A stretch of 59,070 bases of DNA from UMGS1649 sp045652705 (GCA_045652705.1 JAZRUV010000009.1:1-59070), one strand, 5' to 3'. Positions 14,735 through 25,087 are shown, counted from the first letter of the stretch. Made by a program: numbers and translations. The notes: a model not told the origin generated them from the letters alone.

Positions 14735-17700
14735 ATGGAAAAATTTGAACTAACATTTCCTCAAAAAAACATATGGTTGGTAGAGAACTTTTATGAGAGT
14801 AAACTAATTAATATTATATCTGGTTCTCTAATCATAAAGAAGGATTTTGAAATTTCAAAAGCAGAACAAACGGTTAACAAATTTGTAGAAATAAACGAAG
14901 GAATGAGACTTAGAATATGTGTAGAAAATAGCATACCTAAACAGTATGTATCTAGTTTTGCGCCTTTTGAAGTGGATAAAATAAATGTAGAGGGTAAAAC
15001 TGAACAAGAAATAGATAAAATAAAAGAGGAGTATATTTCTACAGGTTTTGATGTTATAGAAAAACCACTATTTTCTTATCTATTAATAGATAGAGGAAAC
15101 GGAGTGGGCGAAATATTTTTAAAAGCACATCACTTAATTTGTGATGGTTGGTCGGGTTCAAAAATGGTAATGGGACTAGCAAAAATATATGATGGAATAC
15201 TAGAAGGTAAGACGGCATTTGAACCATATCCTAGTTATTTAGATTATATAGCAAAGGAAAACGAATATAGTCTAAGTGAGAAATTTTCGGCAGATGAAGA
15301 TTTTTGGAACGACTATTTAAAAGGTATTGATACACCTGCTCAAATTAAGTTAGATGATATAATAAACACAAAAGCTAAAAGATATATAACAAGATTAGGT
15401 GACAAATTAAATAGCTTAATATTAGAATACTGTAAAGAAAATAGAACATCACCATATTCTATATTTATGACTGCAATGGCTATATACTTAGAAAGAATTA
15501 CATCAAAACAAGAAATAGTTATTGCAACACCTATATTAAACAGGTCAAATTTTGCTGAAAAACAAATGCAAGGTATGTTTGTTTCAACTATGCCAGTAAG
15601 ATTTAATATAGATGAAGAAAAAACTTTTAAGGAAATATGTACAGAAAATTCTAAAGAGACAATGACTCTTTTTAGACATCAGAGATATCCTTATTCTAAA
15701 ATAATAGATAATGTAAAAAAAGCTAATGATGATATACAACAATTATATGATGTAATGATATCATATCAAAATGCAAGGGCAACTTTTGACAAACAAGACA
15801 CTTATGAAATGACATGGAATTTTTCTGGGAACATACAGAATTGTTTAGAAATACATGTTATAGATTTAAATAATGAAGGTGTTCTTGAAATTGACTATGA
15901 CTATCTTGTAGATAGATTTGAAGAAGATGAAATAAGGTATTTATCTAAAAGAATTGAAACAATAATAGAGCAAGGTTTAACTACAGACAAAACAATAGCA
16001 AAATTAGAAATAATGTCTAAGGAAGAAAAAAATAAAATTTTAATTGATTTTAATAATACTAGTAGAGATTATCCAAAAAATAAAACAGTTATAGATGTAT
16101 TTGAACAACAAGTTGAGAAATCCCCTAATAAAGTTGCGCTTACATTTGAACAACAAGAAATGACTTATGCTAAACTTAATGAATTGGCAGAAAGATTAGC
16201 TAGTTTACTTATAATGAATAGTGTAAGAGAGGGTGACTGTGTTGCCATTTCTGTAGATAAATCATTTGAACTATTAATAAGTATAATTGCAGTACTGAAA
16301 ATAGGTGCTTATTATTTACCATTAGAATTAACTCAAACAAAAGATAAAAAAGATTATATGGTAAGAGATACTAACTGTGTAATAGCAATAACAGATACTA
16401 ATGAAGTGTTTAATAATATAAAATCAATAAATGTTACAACCTTAAATTATGCAGATATTGTAAAAACTGAATTTGTAAGAAGTAAAAAATATAATGAAAC
16501 AAGCCCAGTTTGTGTGTTATATACTTCAGGAACAACAGGTAATCCAAAAGGAGCCTTGATAATAAACAAAAATATAACAAAATTAGTATTAAATCCGGAT
16601 TATATCGAATTTAAAAGCACAGATACGGTACTTCAAGCAGCTTCTACAAACTTTGACGTTTCTTTGTTTGAATTTTGGGGACCATTGTTAAATGGTGGGA
16701 CATGTGCTTTGTTAAAGAAGCAAAAACTTTTAGATAGCAATTATTTAGAACGTTACATAAAAGAACGTAATGTAACTATTGCATGGATTACACAAGCACT
16801 ATTTAGCCAAATTATAGATAATAAAATAGAGGTTTTTGAAACATTACATACTGTTTTTAGCGGTGGTGATGTAATGTCATTAAAACATGTAAATAAGTTA
16901 AGGGGAAAATATAAAGATTTACGTATTATAAACTGTTATGGGCCAACAGAATGTACTACTTTTACTAATACTTTTGATATTGAAACTATTAGACAAAAAA
17001 GAGTACCACTTGGTAAAGCAATTTCTAACACATATGGTTATGTAATAGATAGTAAATTTAGATTATTGCCATTATATACTGAAGGTGAATATATAATAGG
17101 TGGAGATAGTGTAGCAGCAGGATATATAAATAATCCAGAATTAACAAAAGAAAAATTTGTTAATGATGAGATAACAAACAAAGGAATTATGTATAAAACG
17201 GGAGACGTTGTAAGAATGCTTGATGGTGGCATAATAGACTTTGTGGGAAGAAGAGATAACCAAGTTAAAATTAGAGGATACAGAATAGAATTAGATGAAA
17301 TAAAAAATGTAATGTTATCAATAAAAAATATAATAGACGCCATTGTTATTATTAGGGAAAATAATGGTAATAAAAGAATATATGCTTACTATGTAGCTAA
17401 TGAAGAAATGTCACAAGAACAAGTAATAAAATATATAAAATCAAAATTGCCTAAACATATGGTGCCATATGGCGCTATGCAACTTTCAAAATTGCCACTA
17501 AATGCAAATGGTAAAGTTGACCGTAAAAACTTACCCGAAATAATAAAAAAAGTGTCAAGCGAAATAAAGCTTACAAACACAGAAAGAAAAATATTAGAAA
17601 TAATTAAAGATAATTTACACTTGGAAATAGATACAAGTTCAAATATATTTGAAGAGGGAATAGATTCATTGTCAGTAGTAAATCTTGTGTTATTACTACA

Positions 17701-20569
17701 AGATGAATTCAATATAAGTATAACAACAACAGAGATTATGAAACTTGGAACTGTAAAAGATATTGCAGAGCATATAGACAGTACAAGATTAACAGGAGAA
17801 AAGATAGTAGAAAAAACAGATAAAATAACTCCAGCGCAGATGGGAATATATTTGGAATATATGAAAAATACGGAAAACACATTATACAATATTCCATTTA
17901 AAGTTGTACTAAATAAAAACAACATTGATATGTCAAGGTTAATAGAATCCATTAATAAAACTATTGAAAATCACAGCGTATTTTTCACAAAATTTGAAGT
18001 TGCTAATAATAATGTAAGTCAAGTTATAGACACAAAAATTATGTATGATATAAAAAGAATATGTGTAACCGAAGACGAAATGTTAGATATCATACAAAAT
18101 TTTGTACAACCGTTTGATATATTGACTGGACCGTTAGCAAACATAAAAATATATGAAGCTGAAAAAAACATATACCTATTATGTGATTTCCATCATTTAA
18201 TATTTGACGGTTATTCATTACAATTATTTGTAGATGAAGTAGCAAAATTCTATAATGGACATGATGTAGAAAAAGAAGATAAAACATTTTTAGATTATAT
18301 GGAAAATTATGTTGTAGAAAATGATGATATTGATTACTTTAAAAATATGTTAAAAAATAAAAATATGACATCAATGCCATATGATACAAACAAACATGAT
18401 GTACTAGATTATACTGGTAATAAAATAACAGTAAATATCAATGATTACATATATGAAGCGGTAAAGAAAGTTTGTGCGGAAAATAACATTACATTAAATA
18501 CAATTACTCAAGCAGCATATATGTTAACATTATCGGACTTTGTAAAATCAAATGACGTAACATTTGGTACTGCTTTTGCAAACCGAGTAAATACAAGTTA
18601 TAAAAATACGATGGGTATGTTTGTAAAAACATTGCCATATAGATATATATTAAGTAATAATGTAAGAATAGTAGATTATTTAAAAGACGTTCAACAAAAG
18701 ATATTAAAAAATTATTCACATAGCACGTGTGCTTTTGAAGATTTACTTAAAAATATAGATAGAAAAGGTAGACAGCCAGTATTTAATACAATGTTTGTGT
18801 GTCAAAACATAGTGAATAACACTCTCTTGAGTAAAGAAAAAATAACAATTGAAGAAATAAAACAGCCTAATTCAAAATTTGATATTACTTTTGAAATATT
18901 GCCTAAATACGATAAATTATATATTACTTTAGAATATAAAACTAAATTGTTCTTTGAAAATACTATAGAAAAATTTATACAAAAGTATATTGAAACTTTA
19001 AGTTATATAACAAATAATTTAAATATTGAAATAAATGATATACCAAATTTAAATATAGTTGAAAATGCGAATGTTTTAGATAATAAAATAATAGAGAGTA
19101 GGTCTAATATTGCTCAAGACATTCCTCTAACTAAAACACAAGAAATAATATTAGAGAAATTTAAAGAGGTATTAGAACAAGATGAGCTAAATATAGATGA
19201 CAATTTCTTCGAAAATGGTGGCGACTCACTTATAGCGATGACGCTTGTTGCAAAATTAGATACTGTGGATATAAAAGTAACATATGCAGACATATTTAAT
19301 TATACTACTACTAGACTTTTAAGCGATTATGTTGATAAAAAAGAAAAATCAATTATTTATACAGATATATCTAAATATGATTATTCGAAAATTGATGAAT
19401 TGTTAAAAACAGAACAAATTAATGATGATTTAGATATAAAAGGTGTTTTACTAACAGGAGTAACAGGATTTTTAGGAGCACATATTTTAGAACAGCTTAT
19501 TAAATTAGAAGTAGAAAAAATATATTGTTTAATAAGAAAGAAAAATGGAATTTTGCCAGATGAAAGATTACGATTAACACTGGAACATTACTTTGGAAAT
19601 AAATATAACAAATATATCCAAAATAGAATTATAGTAATAGAAGAAGATGCAAACAAAGTTAATATGCCATTAAATATGGAAGAATATGAGAGTGTAGCAC
19701 CGAATATAAGTGTTGTTATAAATAGTGCAGCTTATGTAAAGCATTTTGGAAATAAAGAAATTTTTGAGAAAGTTAACGTTGAAGGTGTAAATAATTTAAT
19801 AGAATATTGTAAGAAGTACGGCAAAAGACTGATTCAAATTTCAACAATAAGTGTTTCAGGTAACGTATTTGAAGGTGGAAGAACTCTTACGGATAAAGTT
19901 AAGCCAAACACTATATTTAATGAAAACAATTTATATGTTGGACAAGAAATAGAGAACCTATATGTTTTATCTAAATTTATAGCAGAACGAAATATTTTAG
20001 AAAATGTTGCAAACAACAAGTTGGATGCTATAATCCTAAGAGTTGGAAACCTTATGGGTAGATATTCAGATGGGGAATTCCAACAAAATCAAGAAGATAA
20101 TGCTTTTGTAAATAGAATAAAGACATTTGCAGAATTGGGTATAATACCAGAGAATATTAAGGAAACACCAGTAGAATTTACACCAGTAGATTTGGCAGCA
20201 GAAGCTATAGTGAAATTAATTTCAAAATCCAAAAGATGCATATATCATATATATAATATAAATCATTCGTCAATAGACACTGTAAAGAAAGTATTAGAAA
20301 ACAATGGATATCAAATAGAATATAAGCCTAAAGAGGATGTCTCAAAAATAATTGGTGCTATAATGAAAAACGACGAAGATATGGTGTTAATTTCAGGAAT
20401 TATTCAAGATTTAGACACAAACAAAGAAATAAATTATTCAAGCAACGTTCGAGTAGAGGAAACTATTTCTCTAAAAGCACTTGAGGAAGAAGGATTTTTA
20501 TGGAAAAACATTAATGATGAATATTTAAAAATGTTTTTTAAAGCGATAAAATTAAACAAAGGAGAGTAA
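14735..20569 (+). CDS. Nonribosomal peptide synthetase, C-A-T-C-T-R, reductive release
   Basis: A 1944-residue NRPS. Domain order: condensation (about 1-430; HHLICDG near 131), adenylation (about 455-930; YTSGTTGNPKG near 595, NCYGPTE, KTGD, LPLNANGKVDR), carrier (Ser977 in GIDSL), second condensation (about 1040-1460; HHLIFDG near 1152), carrier (Ser1497 in GGDSL), and thioester reductase (about 1555-1944; TGVTGFLG, YVLSK). The reductase predicts release as an aldehyde or alcohol. Aligning by eye to GrsA gives the specificity code D-V-F-W-F-G-C-T-F-K, close to the known valine code DAFWIGGTFK, so Val or a similar aliphatic residue is likely. The second module has no A domain, so its carrier must be loaded by the same A domain or in trans. 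The N-terminal C domain suggests acylation of the first residue. No phosphopantetheinyl transferase is in the window. A kinase gene follows after five bases. Confidence 0.93.
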   Translation: MEKFELTFPQKNIWLVENFYESKLINIISGSLIIKKDFEISKAEQTVNKFVEINEGMRLRICVENSIPKQYVSSFAPFEVDKINVEGKTEQEIDKIKEEYISTGFDVIEKPLFSYLLIDRGNGVGEIFLKAHHLICDGWSGSKMVMGLAKIYDGILEGKTAFEPYPSYLDYIAKENEYSLSEKFSADEDFWNDYLKGIDTPAQIKLDDIINTKAKRYITRLGDKLNSLILEYCKENRTSPYSIFMTAMAIYLERITSKQEIVIATPILNRSNFAEKQMQGMFVSTMPVRFNIDEEKTFKEICTENSKETMTLFRHQRYPYSKIIDNVKKANDDIQQLYDVMISYQNARATFDKQDTYEMTWNFSGNIQNCLEIHVIDLNNEGVLEIDYDYLVDRFEEDEIRYLSKRIETIIEQGLTTDKTIAKLEIMSKEEKNKILIDFNNTSRDYPKNKTVIDVFEQQVEKSPNKVALTFEQQEMTYAKLNELAERLASLLIMNSVREGDCVAISVDKSFELLISIIAVLKIGAYYLPLELTQTKDKKDYMVRDTNCVIAITDTNEVFNNIKSINVTTLNYADIVKTEFVRSKKYNETSPVCVLYTSGTTGNPKGALIINKNITKLVLNPDYIEFKSTDTVLQAASTNFDVSLFEFWGPLLNGGTCALLKKQKLLDSNYLERYIKERNVTIAWITQALFSQIIDNKIEVFETLHTVFSGGDVMSLKHVNKLRGKYKDLRIINCYGPTECTTFTNTFDIETIRQKRVPLGKAISNTYGYVIDSKFRLLPLYTEGEYIIGGDSVAAGYINNPELTKEKFVNDEITNKGIMYKTGDVVRMLDGGIIDFVGRRDNQVKIRGYRIELDEIKNVMLSIKNIIDAIVIIRENNGNKRIYAYYVANEEMSQEQVIKYIKSKLPKHMVPYGAMQLSKLPLNANGKVDRKNLPEIIKKVSSEIKLTNTERKILEIIKDNLHLEIDTSSNIFEEGIDSLSVVNLVLLLQDEFNISITTTEIMKLGTVKDIAEHIDSTRLTGEKIVEKTDKITPAQMGIYLEYMKNTENTLYNIPFKVVLNKNNIDMSRLIESINKTIENHSVFFTKFEVANNNVSQVIDTKIMYDIKRICVTEDEMLDIIQNFVQPFDILTGPLANIKIYEAEKNIYLLCDFHHLIFDGYSLQLFVDEVAKFYNGHDVEKEDKTFLDYMENYVVENDDIDYFKNMLKNKNMTSMPYDTNKHDVLDYTGNKITVNINDYIYEAVKKVCAENNITLNTITQAAYMLTLSDFVKSNDVTFGTAFANRVNTSYKNTMGMFVKTLPYRYILSNNVRIVDYLKDVQQKILKNYSHSTCAFEDLLKNIDRKGRQPVFNTMFVCQNIVNNTLLSKEKITIEEIKQPNSKFDITFEILPKYDKLYITLEYKTKLFFENTIEKFIQKYIETLSYITNNLNIEINDIPNLNIVENANVLDNKIIESRSNIAQDIPLTKTQEIILEKFKEVLEQDELNIDDNFFENGGDSLIAMTLVAKLDTVDIKVTYADIFNYTTTRLLSDYVDKKEKSIIYTDISKYDYSKIDELLKTEQINDDLDIKGVLLTGVTGFLGAHILEQLIKLEVEKIYCLIRKKNGILPDERLRLTLEHYFGNKYNKYIQNRIIVIEEDANKVNMPLNMEEYESVAPNISVVINSAAYVKHFGNKEIFEKVNVEGVNNLIEYCKKYGKRLIQISTISVSGNVFEGGRTLTDKVKPNTIFNENNLYVGQEIENLYVLSKFIAERNILENVANNKLDAIILRVGNLMGRYSDGEFQQNQEDNAFVNRIKTFAELGIIPENIKETPVEFTPVDLAAEAIVKLISKSKRCIYHIYNINHSSIDTVKKVLENNGYQIEYKPKEDVSKIIGAIMKNDEDMVLISGIIQDLDTNKEINYSSNVRVEETISLKALEEEGFLWKNINDEYLKMFFKAIKLNKGE

Positions 20570-20574
20570 GTTTA

Positions 20575-22293
20575 ATGACAATAAATATGACTTTAGTTAT
20601 GTTAGTCCTTTCGCTTATAGTTGTATTATATTTAATAAATAAGATACAAAAGATAGGTACTAAAAACAAATTAAATATATATTTTGAGATATTAAATGTA
20701 TTATTAGTTATATATTTGATAGGAATGATACTACAAATAGTTTTTGCTAAAACAACAATTAACCCTATGTATTTTGATTTTATAACATATACAAGCGTAG
20801 TATTTGTTCCAGTAGTGATTTTTGCAATATCTCAAGAATATGGAAGAGATTTTAAAATAAAAGTAAGATATTTGACAATACTTCCTATAATATCATTGTT
20901 AATACTATGGACGAACGATTTACATGGGTTATTCTATGCTAAGTATTCAACAATAATCTCAGAAGTAAAATATGGAATGTATTTTTATGTTTATATGATA
21001 TATTCATATGGGCTACTTGCAATATCATTTATAAAGCTTATAATTTCAAGTACAAAAAAATCGGGGTTCTTAACACCGCAAACAGGCTTAATAATATTAG
21101 GTGTTCTAGCACCTGTGCTACCAAACATATTAGGAACATTAAAAATTATTTCAATGTCAATATATATAACACCTATGATGTTTACGGTAGCGGCAGTATG
21201 TTTCTATATAGCGATAGTACATTTAAAAGCACTAAATGTTATACCAGTAACATTAAAAGCTATAGTAGATAATATGAGTGATGCATTCGTAGTAATAAGT
21301 GAAGATGGAACAATAGCAGATTTAAATAAAACATTTGTGGAGAAGTTCAAAGCTTTTGGCGAGATAAAAAATAAGGACAACCTTTTTGATATCCTAAAAA
21401 CAGTAGATTTTATAAGCCTTTCGGATATACAAAAGGATATAGCAGAAGCGGTGGAAAAAGAAACCACAATAACGAAAGAGTATCACATAGAAAAAGGTGC
21501 ATATGACAGGTATTTTGAAGTAGATTTCCAACCAGTAAAATCTAAAGATGGTACAGAATATGTAGCAACACTTATACTTCTTAGAGATGTAACACAAGCA
21601 AAAAAAGATATGGAAGTAATGCTTAAAAATGAATCTTTAGTAATGCTAGGAGAACTTGCAGGTGGGGTTGCTCATGATATAAACACTCCAATATCTGCAA
21701 TAAAAAGTGGACTATTAATATTTAAATCTACAGCCGAATCTGATGATGAAAAAATGCTTGTAGAAAGAATGGATAGTTGTGCAAATAAAATTGTAACACT
21801 TACAAACAGCTTAAGAAACCAAATAAGAAACATTGGAAGTAATGAGATTAGTGATGTAAACATTACTTCAGTCATAAAAGATGTATCTGTAATAATACAT
21901 AATGAGCTAACAAAACATAGAGTAAATTTAAATCTAGATATAAAGAAAGATTTGGTTGTCAAAGGAAACTCTGCAAAGCTTTCTCAAGTTGTAACAAACA
22001 TTATAGTAAATGCTGTACAAGCTTATGAGGATAAAGGTGGAGAAGTAAATGTTGTTGTAGATGAGAAAAATAACAATGCTGTAATTTCAATAGAAGATTT
22101 TGCGGGTGGTATACCAGAGCATATTAGAGATAATATTGGTAAAAATATTCTTACAACAAAAGGTGTAAATGGGACAGGATTTGGACTTTACCTAGCATTC
22201 TCTGTAATAACAGGAGCATTTGGCGGAGAAATTACTTTCGATACAGAAGAAGGAAAAGGAACAACATTTTATATTACAATACCGTTGAAATGA
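20575..22293 (+). CDS. 7TM-PAS sensor histidine kinase, copy 1 (NRPS operon)
   Basis: A 572-residue membrane kinase: seven hydrophobic segments in residues about 1-215 (histidine-kinase 7TM type), a PAS-like domain (about 230-345; MSDAFVVISEDGTIADLNKT), dimerisation helix with the phosphorylated His in GGVAHDINTPISAI (about H367), and an ATPase domain with N-box NIIVNAVQAYED, G1 EDFAGGIPE and GTGFGLYLA. Its start lies five bases after the NRPS stop and its GGAG site is inside the NRPS gene end, so the two are co-transcribed. No response regulator is linked. It may sense the NRPS product or a related membrane signal; that is inference. A near-identical architecture occurs at 29097. A strong terminator follows. 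Confidence 0.88.
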   Translation: MTINMTLVMLVLSLIVVLYLINKIQKIGTKNKLNIYFEILNVLLVIYLIGMILQIVFAKTTINPMYFDFITYTSVVFVPVVIFAISQEYGRDFKIKVRYLTILPIISLLILWTNDLHGLFYAKYSTIISEVKYGMYFYVYMIYSYGLLAISFIKLIISSTKKSGFLTPQTGLIILGVLAPVLPNILGTLKIISMSIYITPMMFTVAAVCFYIAIVHLKALNVIPVTLKAIVDNMSDAFVVISEDGTIADLNKTFVEKFKAFGEIKNKDNLFDILKTVDFISLSDIQKDIAEAVEKETTITKEYHIEKGAYDRYFEVDFQPVKSKDGTEYVATLILLRDVTQAKKDMEVMLKNESLVMLGELAGGVAHDINTPISAIKSGLLIFKSTAESDDEKMLVERMDSCANKIVTLTNSLRNQIRNIGSNEISDVNITSVIKDVSVIIHNELTKHRVNLNLDIKKDLVVKGNSAKLSQVVTNIIVNAVQAYEDKGGEVNVVVDEKNNNAVISIEDFAGGIPEHIRDNIGKNILTTKGVNGTGFGLYLAFSVITGAFGGEITFDTEEGKGTTFYITIPLK

Positions 22294-22298
22294 TATAT

Positions 22299-22343
22299 GT
22301 GCAAGAGCAATTAATTATAGTAATTAATTGCTCTTGCACTTTT
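22299..22343 (+). terminator. Rho-independent terminator of the NRPS-kinase operon
   Basis: A perfect 19-bp stem (22299-22317 with 22321-22339) with loop TAG, followed by TTTTC. Confidence 0.9.
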
Positions 22344-22381
22344 CTATTGTACGAAATATAAGAATAATGAATATGTGGTCA

Positions 22382-22410
22382 TTGAAAAATACCGGATTAT
22401 TTGTTATACT
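22382..22410 (+). promoter_or_regulatory. Promoter of helD
   Basis: TTGAAA (22382-22387), 17 bases, TATACT (22405-22410), 28 bases before the ATG. Confidence 0.6.
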
Positions 22411-22437
22411 CTTTATTGAGTTTTGGAGGACTGCAAA

Positions 22438-24516
22438 ATGGATAAAGAATTTGCTTACGAACAAGAGGTGCTTAATAAGAAAAATATTGGAATTGCTCAA
22501 TCACTAATATGCGAAAAAGAGCAAATAAAAAAATTGCCATCAAAATATAAAAACGACCCAGTTATGCTTAAATATATGCTAGAGACCTCAATGCTAAAAG
22601 CATATAATATAGAGAGTAATAAGGATAAACCGTATTTTGCACGATTAGATATTAAAGAGGCTGAAACCACTGAAATAGAGCCTTTATATATTGGTAAAAT
22701 AGGTATAATTGGTGATGATGGGAAAAGCATTGTAACAGATTGGAGAACTCCCGTAGCTTCTGTATACTATGATGGTAATTTGGGACAAGTAGAATATAAT
22801 GCTCCTGGTGGCAAGTATAAAGTTGATTTACTTCTTAAGAGGCAAATACAAATTGAAAATTCGAAACTAAAAAGCATATATGATGTAGATAGTGTATCAG
22901 ATGACGAATTGCTTAAACCGTATTTAAGTGCTAGCATGGATGGGAGATTAAAGAATATAATAGCAACAATACAAAAAGAACAAAATGATATAATACGTGA
23001 AAATATTAATGCAAATATGATAATACAAGGTGTTGCTGGTTCAGGAAAAACCACTGTAGCGTTACATAGGATTGCATATCTAATATATAACTATTCAAAT
23101 AGAATGGAGAACGGAAATTTTTTAGTAATAGGTCCCAATAAAATATTTATTAAATATATTTCTTCGGTATTACCAGACTTAGATGTGGGTGGAGTAAAAC
23201 AGACTACAATAAATGAGTTTTTATTAGACTATATTGAAACTAATATAGAAATAAACGAATCAAATGTTAAATTAGAAGATTTGGTTTCAAAAGGAATTGA
23301 TTTGGATAAAACAGCTAAATATAAAGGCTCGATGGAATATAAGGAAAAGATAGACAAATATATTGATGAGTATGAAAGACAATATGTTTTGCCAAAAAAT
23401 AATCTTAAAATTCATGGGGTGGATATTTTATCTAAAGAAAAGATATGGAAGGCATATAGTAGCATACCCAAGGATAAAAGTATTGAAGAGAAGATTGAGC
23501 TTGCTACAATATATCTTGCTAAACAAATATCAAATGATGAAGACAAGCTTTATTCTATACTTTGGGGAAAGCTAGCTGACGATTTAAAAGGAGCAACAGA
23601 TTTTGATGAAAAAGAAAAAATCAAGAAGTTAATGTTTAAAGTTAAAGAAAAAATTAAGCAGGGATTTAAAGGTGAAATTAAAAAAATGTTCTATAATCCT
23701 AAGGGGAAATCAGTTGAGTTGTATAACACATTCTTAAGTATATATAATCATGATGATTTTGATGAGATATGCTTTAAACCATCAAATAAGAAAAATAAAA
23801 TATTTGAAGTAGAGGATATACCAGCATTGTTATATATTGAATATAGACTTAAAGGAGCTGAAAAGTTTAAGAATATAAAGGCAACAGTTATAGACGAAGC
23901 ACAAGATTTAAGTGAATTTGCATTTTATATTATAGATAAAATATTATTTAATAGTAATATAACAATATTTGGAGATCTTGCACAATCAATTTATTCATAT
24001 AGAAGCATAGATAATTGGACGCAAGTTAATAGACTATTAAAAAATAAATATATTATAAAACAACTTAACAAGAGTTATAGAAACACAATTGAAATAATGA
24101 ATGAGGCAAATAAAATTATAGAAACTCTTGGATATTCTAAAGCGGTTCCCGTTATTAGAAATGGAGACAACGTTAGATATTTAAAGAGTGATGATATTAC
24201 AAATACAATTATTAATTTGTGTAATGACTATAGAAATCAAGGTTACAATTCTGTAGCGATTATAACTAAAGATACTAAAAAAGCCAATGATATATATAAT
24301 AAATTAAAGCAAAATATAGAAGTAGATTTAGTTGTCGAGAACGATGATATAAAAAAACATAATATAAAGATAATACCTAGTCACTTATCTAAAGGTCTAG
24401 AATTTGATGCTGTAATTGTTATTGATGATTTTATAAGAGATAGCATATTAGATATGAAATTGTTATATGTTTCAATGACAAGAGCCATGCATAAGTTGGA
24501 TGTTATATGTTTTTAA
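22438..24516 (+). CDS. helD: HelD-like superfamily 1 helicase/ATPase
   Basis: A 692-residue UvrD-like ATPase of the HelD type. The N-terminal arm is a coiled coil (about 1-60), followed by the HelD-typical segment GKIGIIGDDGKSIVTDWRTP (about 85-105), Walker A GVAGSGKTT (about 200-208), Walker B VIDEAQDLS, motif FGDLAQSIYSYR, and a C-terminal motif KGLEFDAVIV with LLYVSMTRA. HelD proteins bind RNA polymerase and remove it from stalled or terminated complexes using ATP. The longer frame begins at a TTG at 22423, which lies in the GGAGGA site of the ATG at 22438, so the ATG is used. The gene has its own promoter and a terminator shared with the convergent Nudix gene. Confidence 0.85.
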   Translation: MDKEFAYEQEVLNKKNIGIAQSLICEKEQIKKLPSKYKNDPVMLKYMLETSMLKAYNIESNKDKPYFARLDIKEAETTEIEPLYIGKIGIIGDDGKSIVTDWRTPVASVYYDGNLGQVEYNAPGGKYKVDLLLKRQIQIENSKLKSIYDVDSVSDDELLKPYLSASMDGRLKNIIATIQKEQNDIIRENINANMIIQGVAGSGKTTVALHRIAYLIYNYSNRMENGNFLVIGPNKIFIKYISSVLPDLDVGGVKQTTINEFLLDYIETNIEINESNVKLEDLVSKGIDLDKTAKYKGSMEYKEKIDKYIDEYERQYVLPKNNLKIHGVDILSKEKIWKAYSSIPKDKSIEEKIELATIYLAKQISNDEDKLYSILWGKLADDLKGATDFDEKEKIKKLMFKVKEKIKQGFKGEIKKMFYNPKGKSVELYNTFLSIYNHDDFDEICFKPSNKKNKIFEVEDIPALLYIEYRLKGAEKFKNIKATVIDEAQDLSEFAFYIIDKILFNSNITIFGDLAQSIYSYRSIDNWTQVNRLLKNKYIIKQLNKSYRNTIEIMNEANKIIETLGYSKAVPVIRNGDNVRYLKSDDITNTIINLCNDYRNQGYNSVAIITKDTKKANDIYNKLKQNIEVDLVVENDDIKKHNIKIIPSHLSKGLEFDAVIVIDDFIRDSILDMKLLYVSMTRAMHKLDVICF

Positions 24517-24542
24517 TAGATGTTACTTTTGTTGTTTTTTAT

Positions 24543-24588
24543 AAAAAATGGAATGAGTTTAGTTGATTTTCTCATTCCATTTTTATGT
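24543..24588. terminator. Bidirectional terminator between helD and the Nudix gene
   Basis: AAAAAATGGAATGAG (24543-24557) pairs with CTCATTCCATTTTT (24571-24584); A- and T-runs on both sides serve the two convergent genes. Confidence 0.85.
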
Positions 24589-24601
24589 TTTTACATAATA
24601 A

Positions 24602-25087
24602 TTATTCTTTTATTATTAGATGCTCAAAAGACAAATCGTTATTTGCTAATTTATGCTTAATATAATTAGGACGAAAATCAATACTTGAAAGCTCAGATAG
24701 TGCAATCCACTCAAAATTATGTTTCTTAATTTCATCTTTATCGGATTCTATTCTAGTATAATTTTCTAAGGAAATCTTATCATAATTTTCAGGCTCAACT
24801 ATGTAGTAAAAACTTATTTCATGAGTTGTTAAGCCGTTCTTATCTTTATAAAAACTTTCTACTATTGCTAATTCTTTAGAAATTGTCATTGGTGTTTCAG
24901 TTTCTTCTAGCATTTCTCGAATAACAGCTGTACGAGTGTCTTCACCAAGTTCCACGTGCCCCCCTGGTAAACAGAATGAAATATTGTTTTTCATCCTTAA
25001 TGCTAATAATTTGTTGTTATTTATAACGATTCCATTAACTCTATATTTAAATTTTTTTGTTTCTGTTTTAATTTCTATATCTTCCAT
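24602..25087 (-). CDS. Nudix hydrolase (second in window)
   Basis: A 161-residue Nudix enzyme with a full Nudix box GGHVELGEDTRTAVIREMLE then ETE (about residues 41-63). The preceding strand FRYRVNGIVINNNKLLALRM-like region is typical of the fold. It probably hydrolyses a nucleotide diphosphate derivative; substrate unknown. GGAGG precedes the ATG at 25087. It is convergent with helD and divergent from the HAD-aldolase gene, and it is not related to the Nudix at 13227 beyond the box. Confidence 0.88.
   Translation of the reverse strand: MEDIEIKTETKKFKYRVNGIVINNNKLLALRMKNNISFCLPGGHVELGEDTRTAVIREMLEETETPMTISKELAIVESFYKDKNGLTTHEISFYYIVEPENYDKISLENYTRIESDKDEIKKHNFEWIALSELSSIDFRPNYIKHKLANNDLSFEHLIIKE

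Noticed and set aside
17389..17952. 187-residue antisense frame in the NRPS
   Set aside because: Ser/Ile-rich composition from AT-rich coding on the other strand; no start signals.
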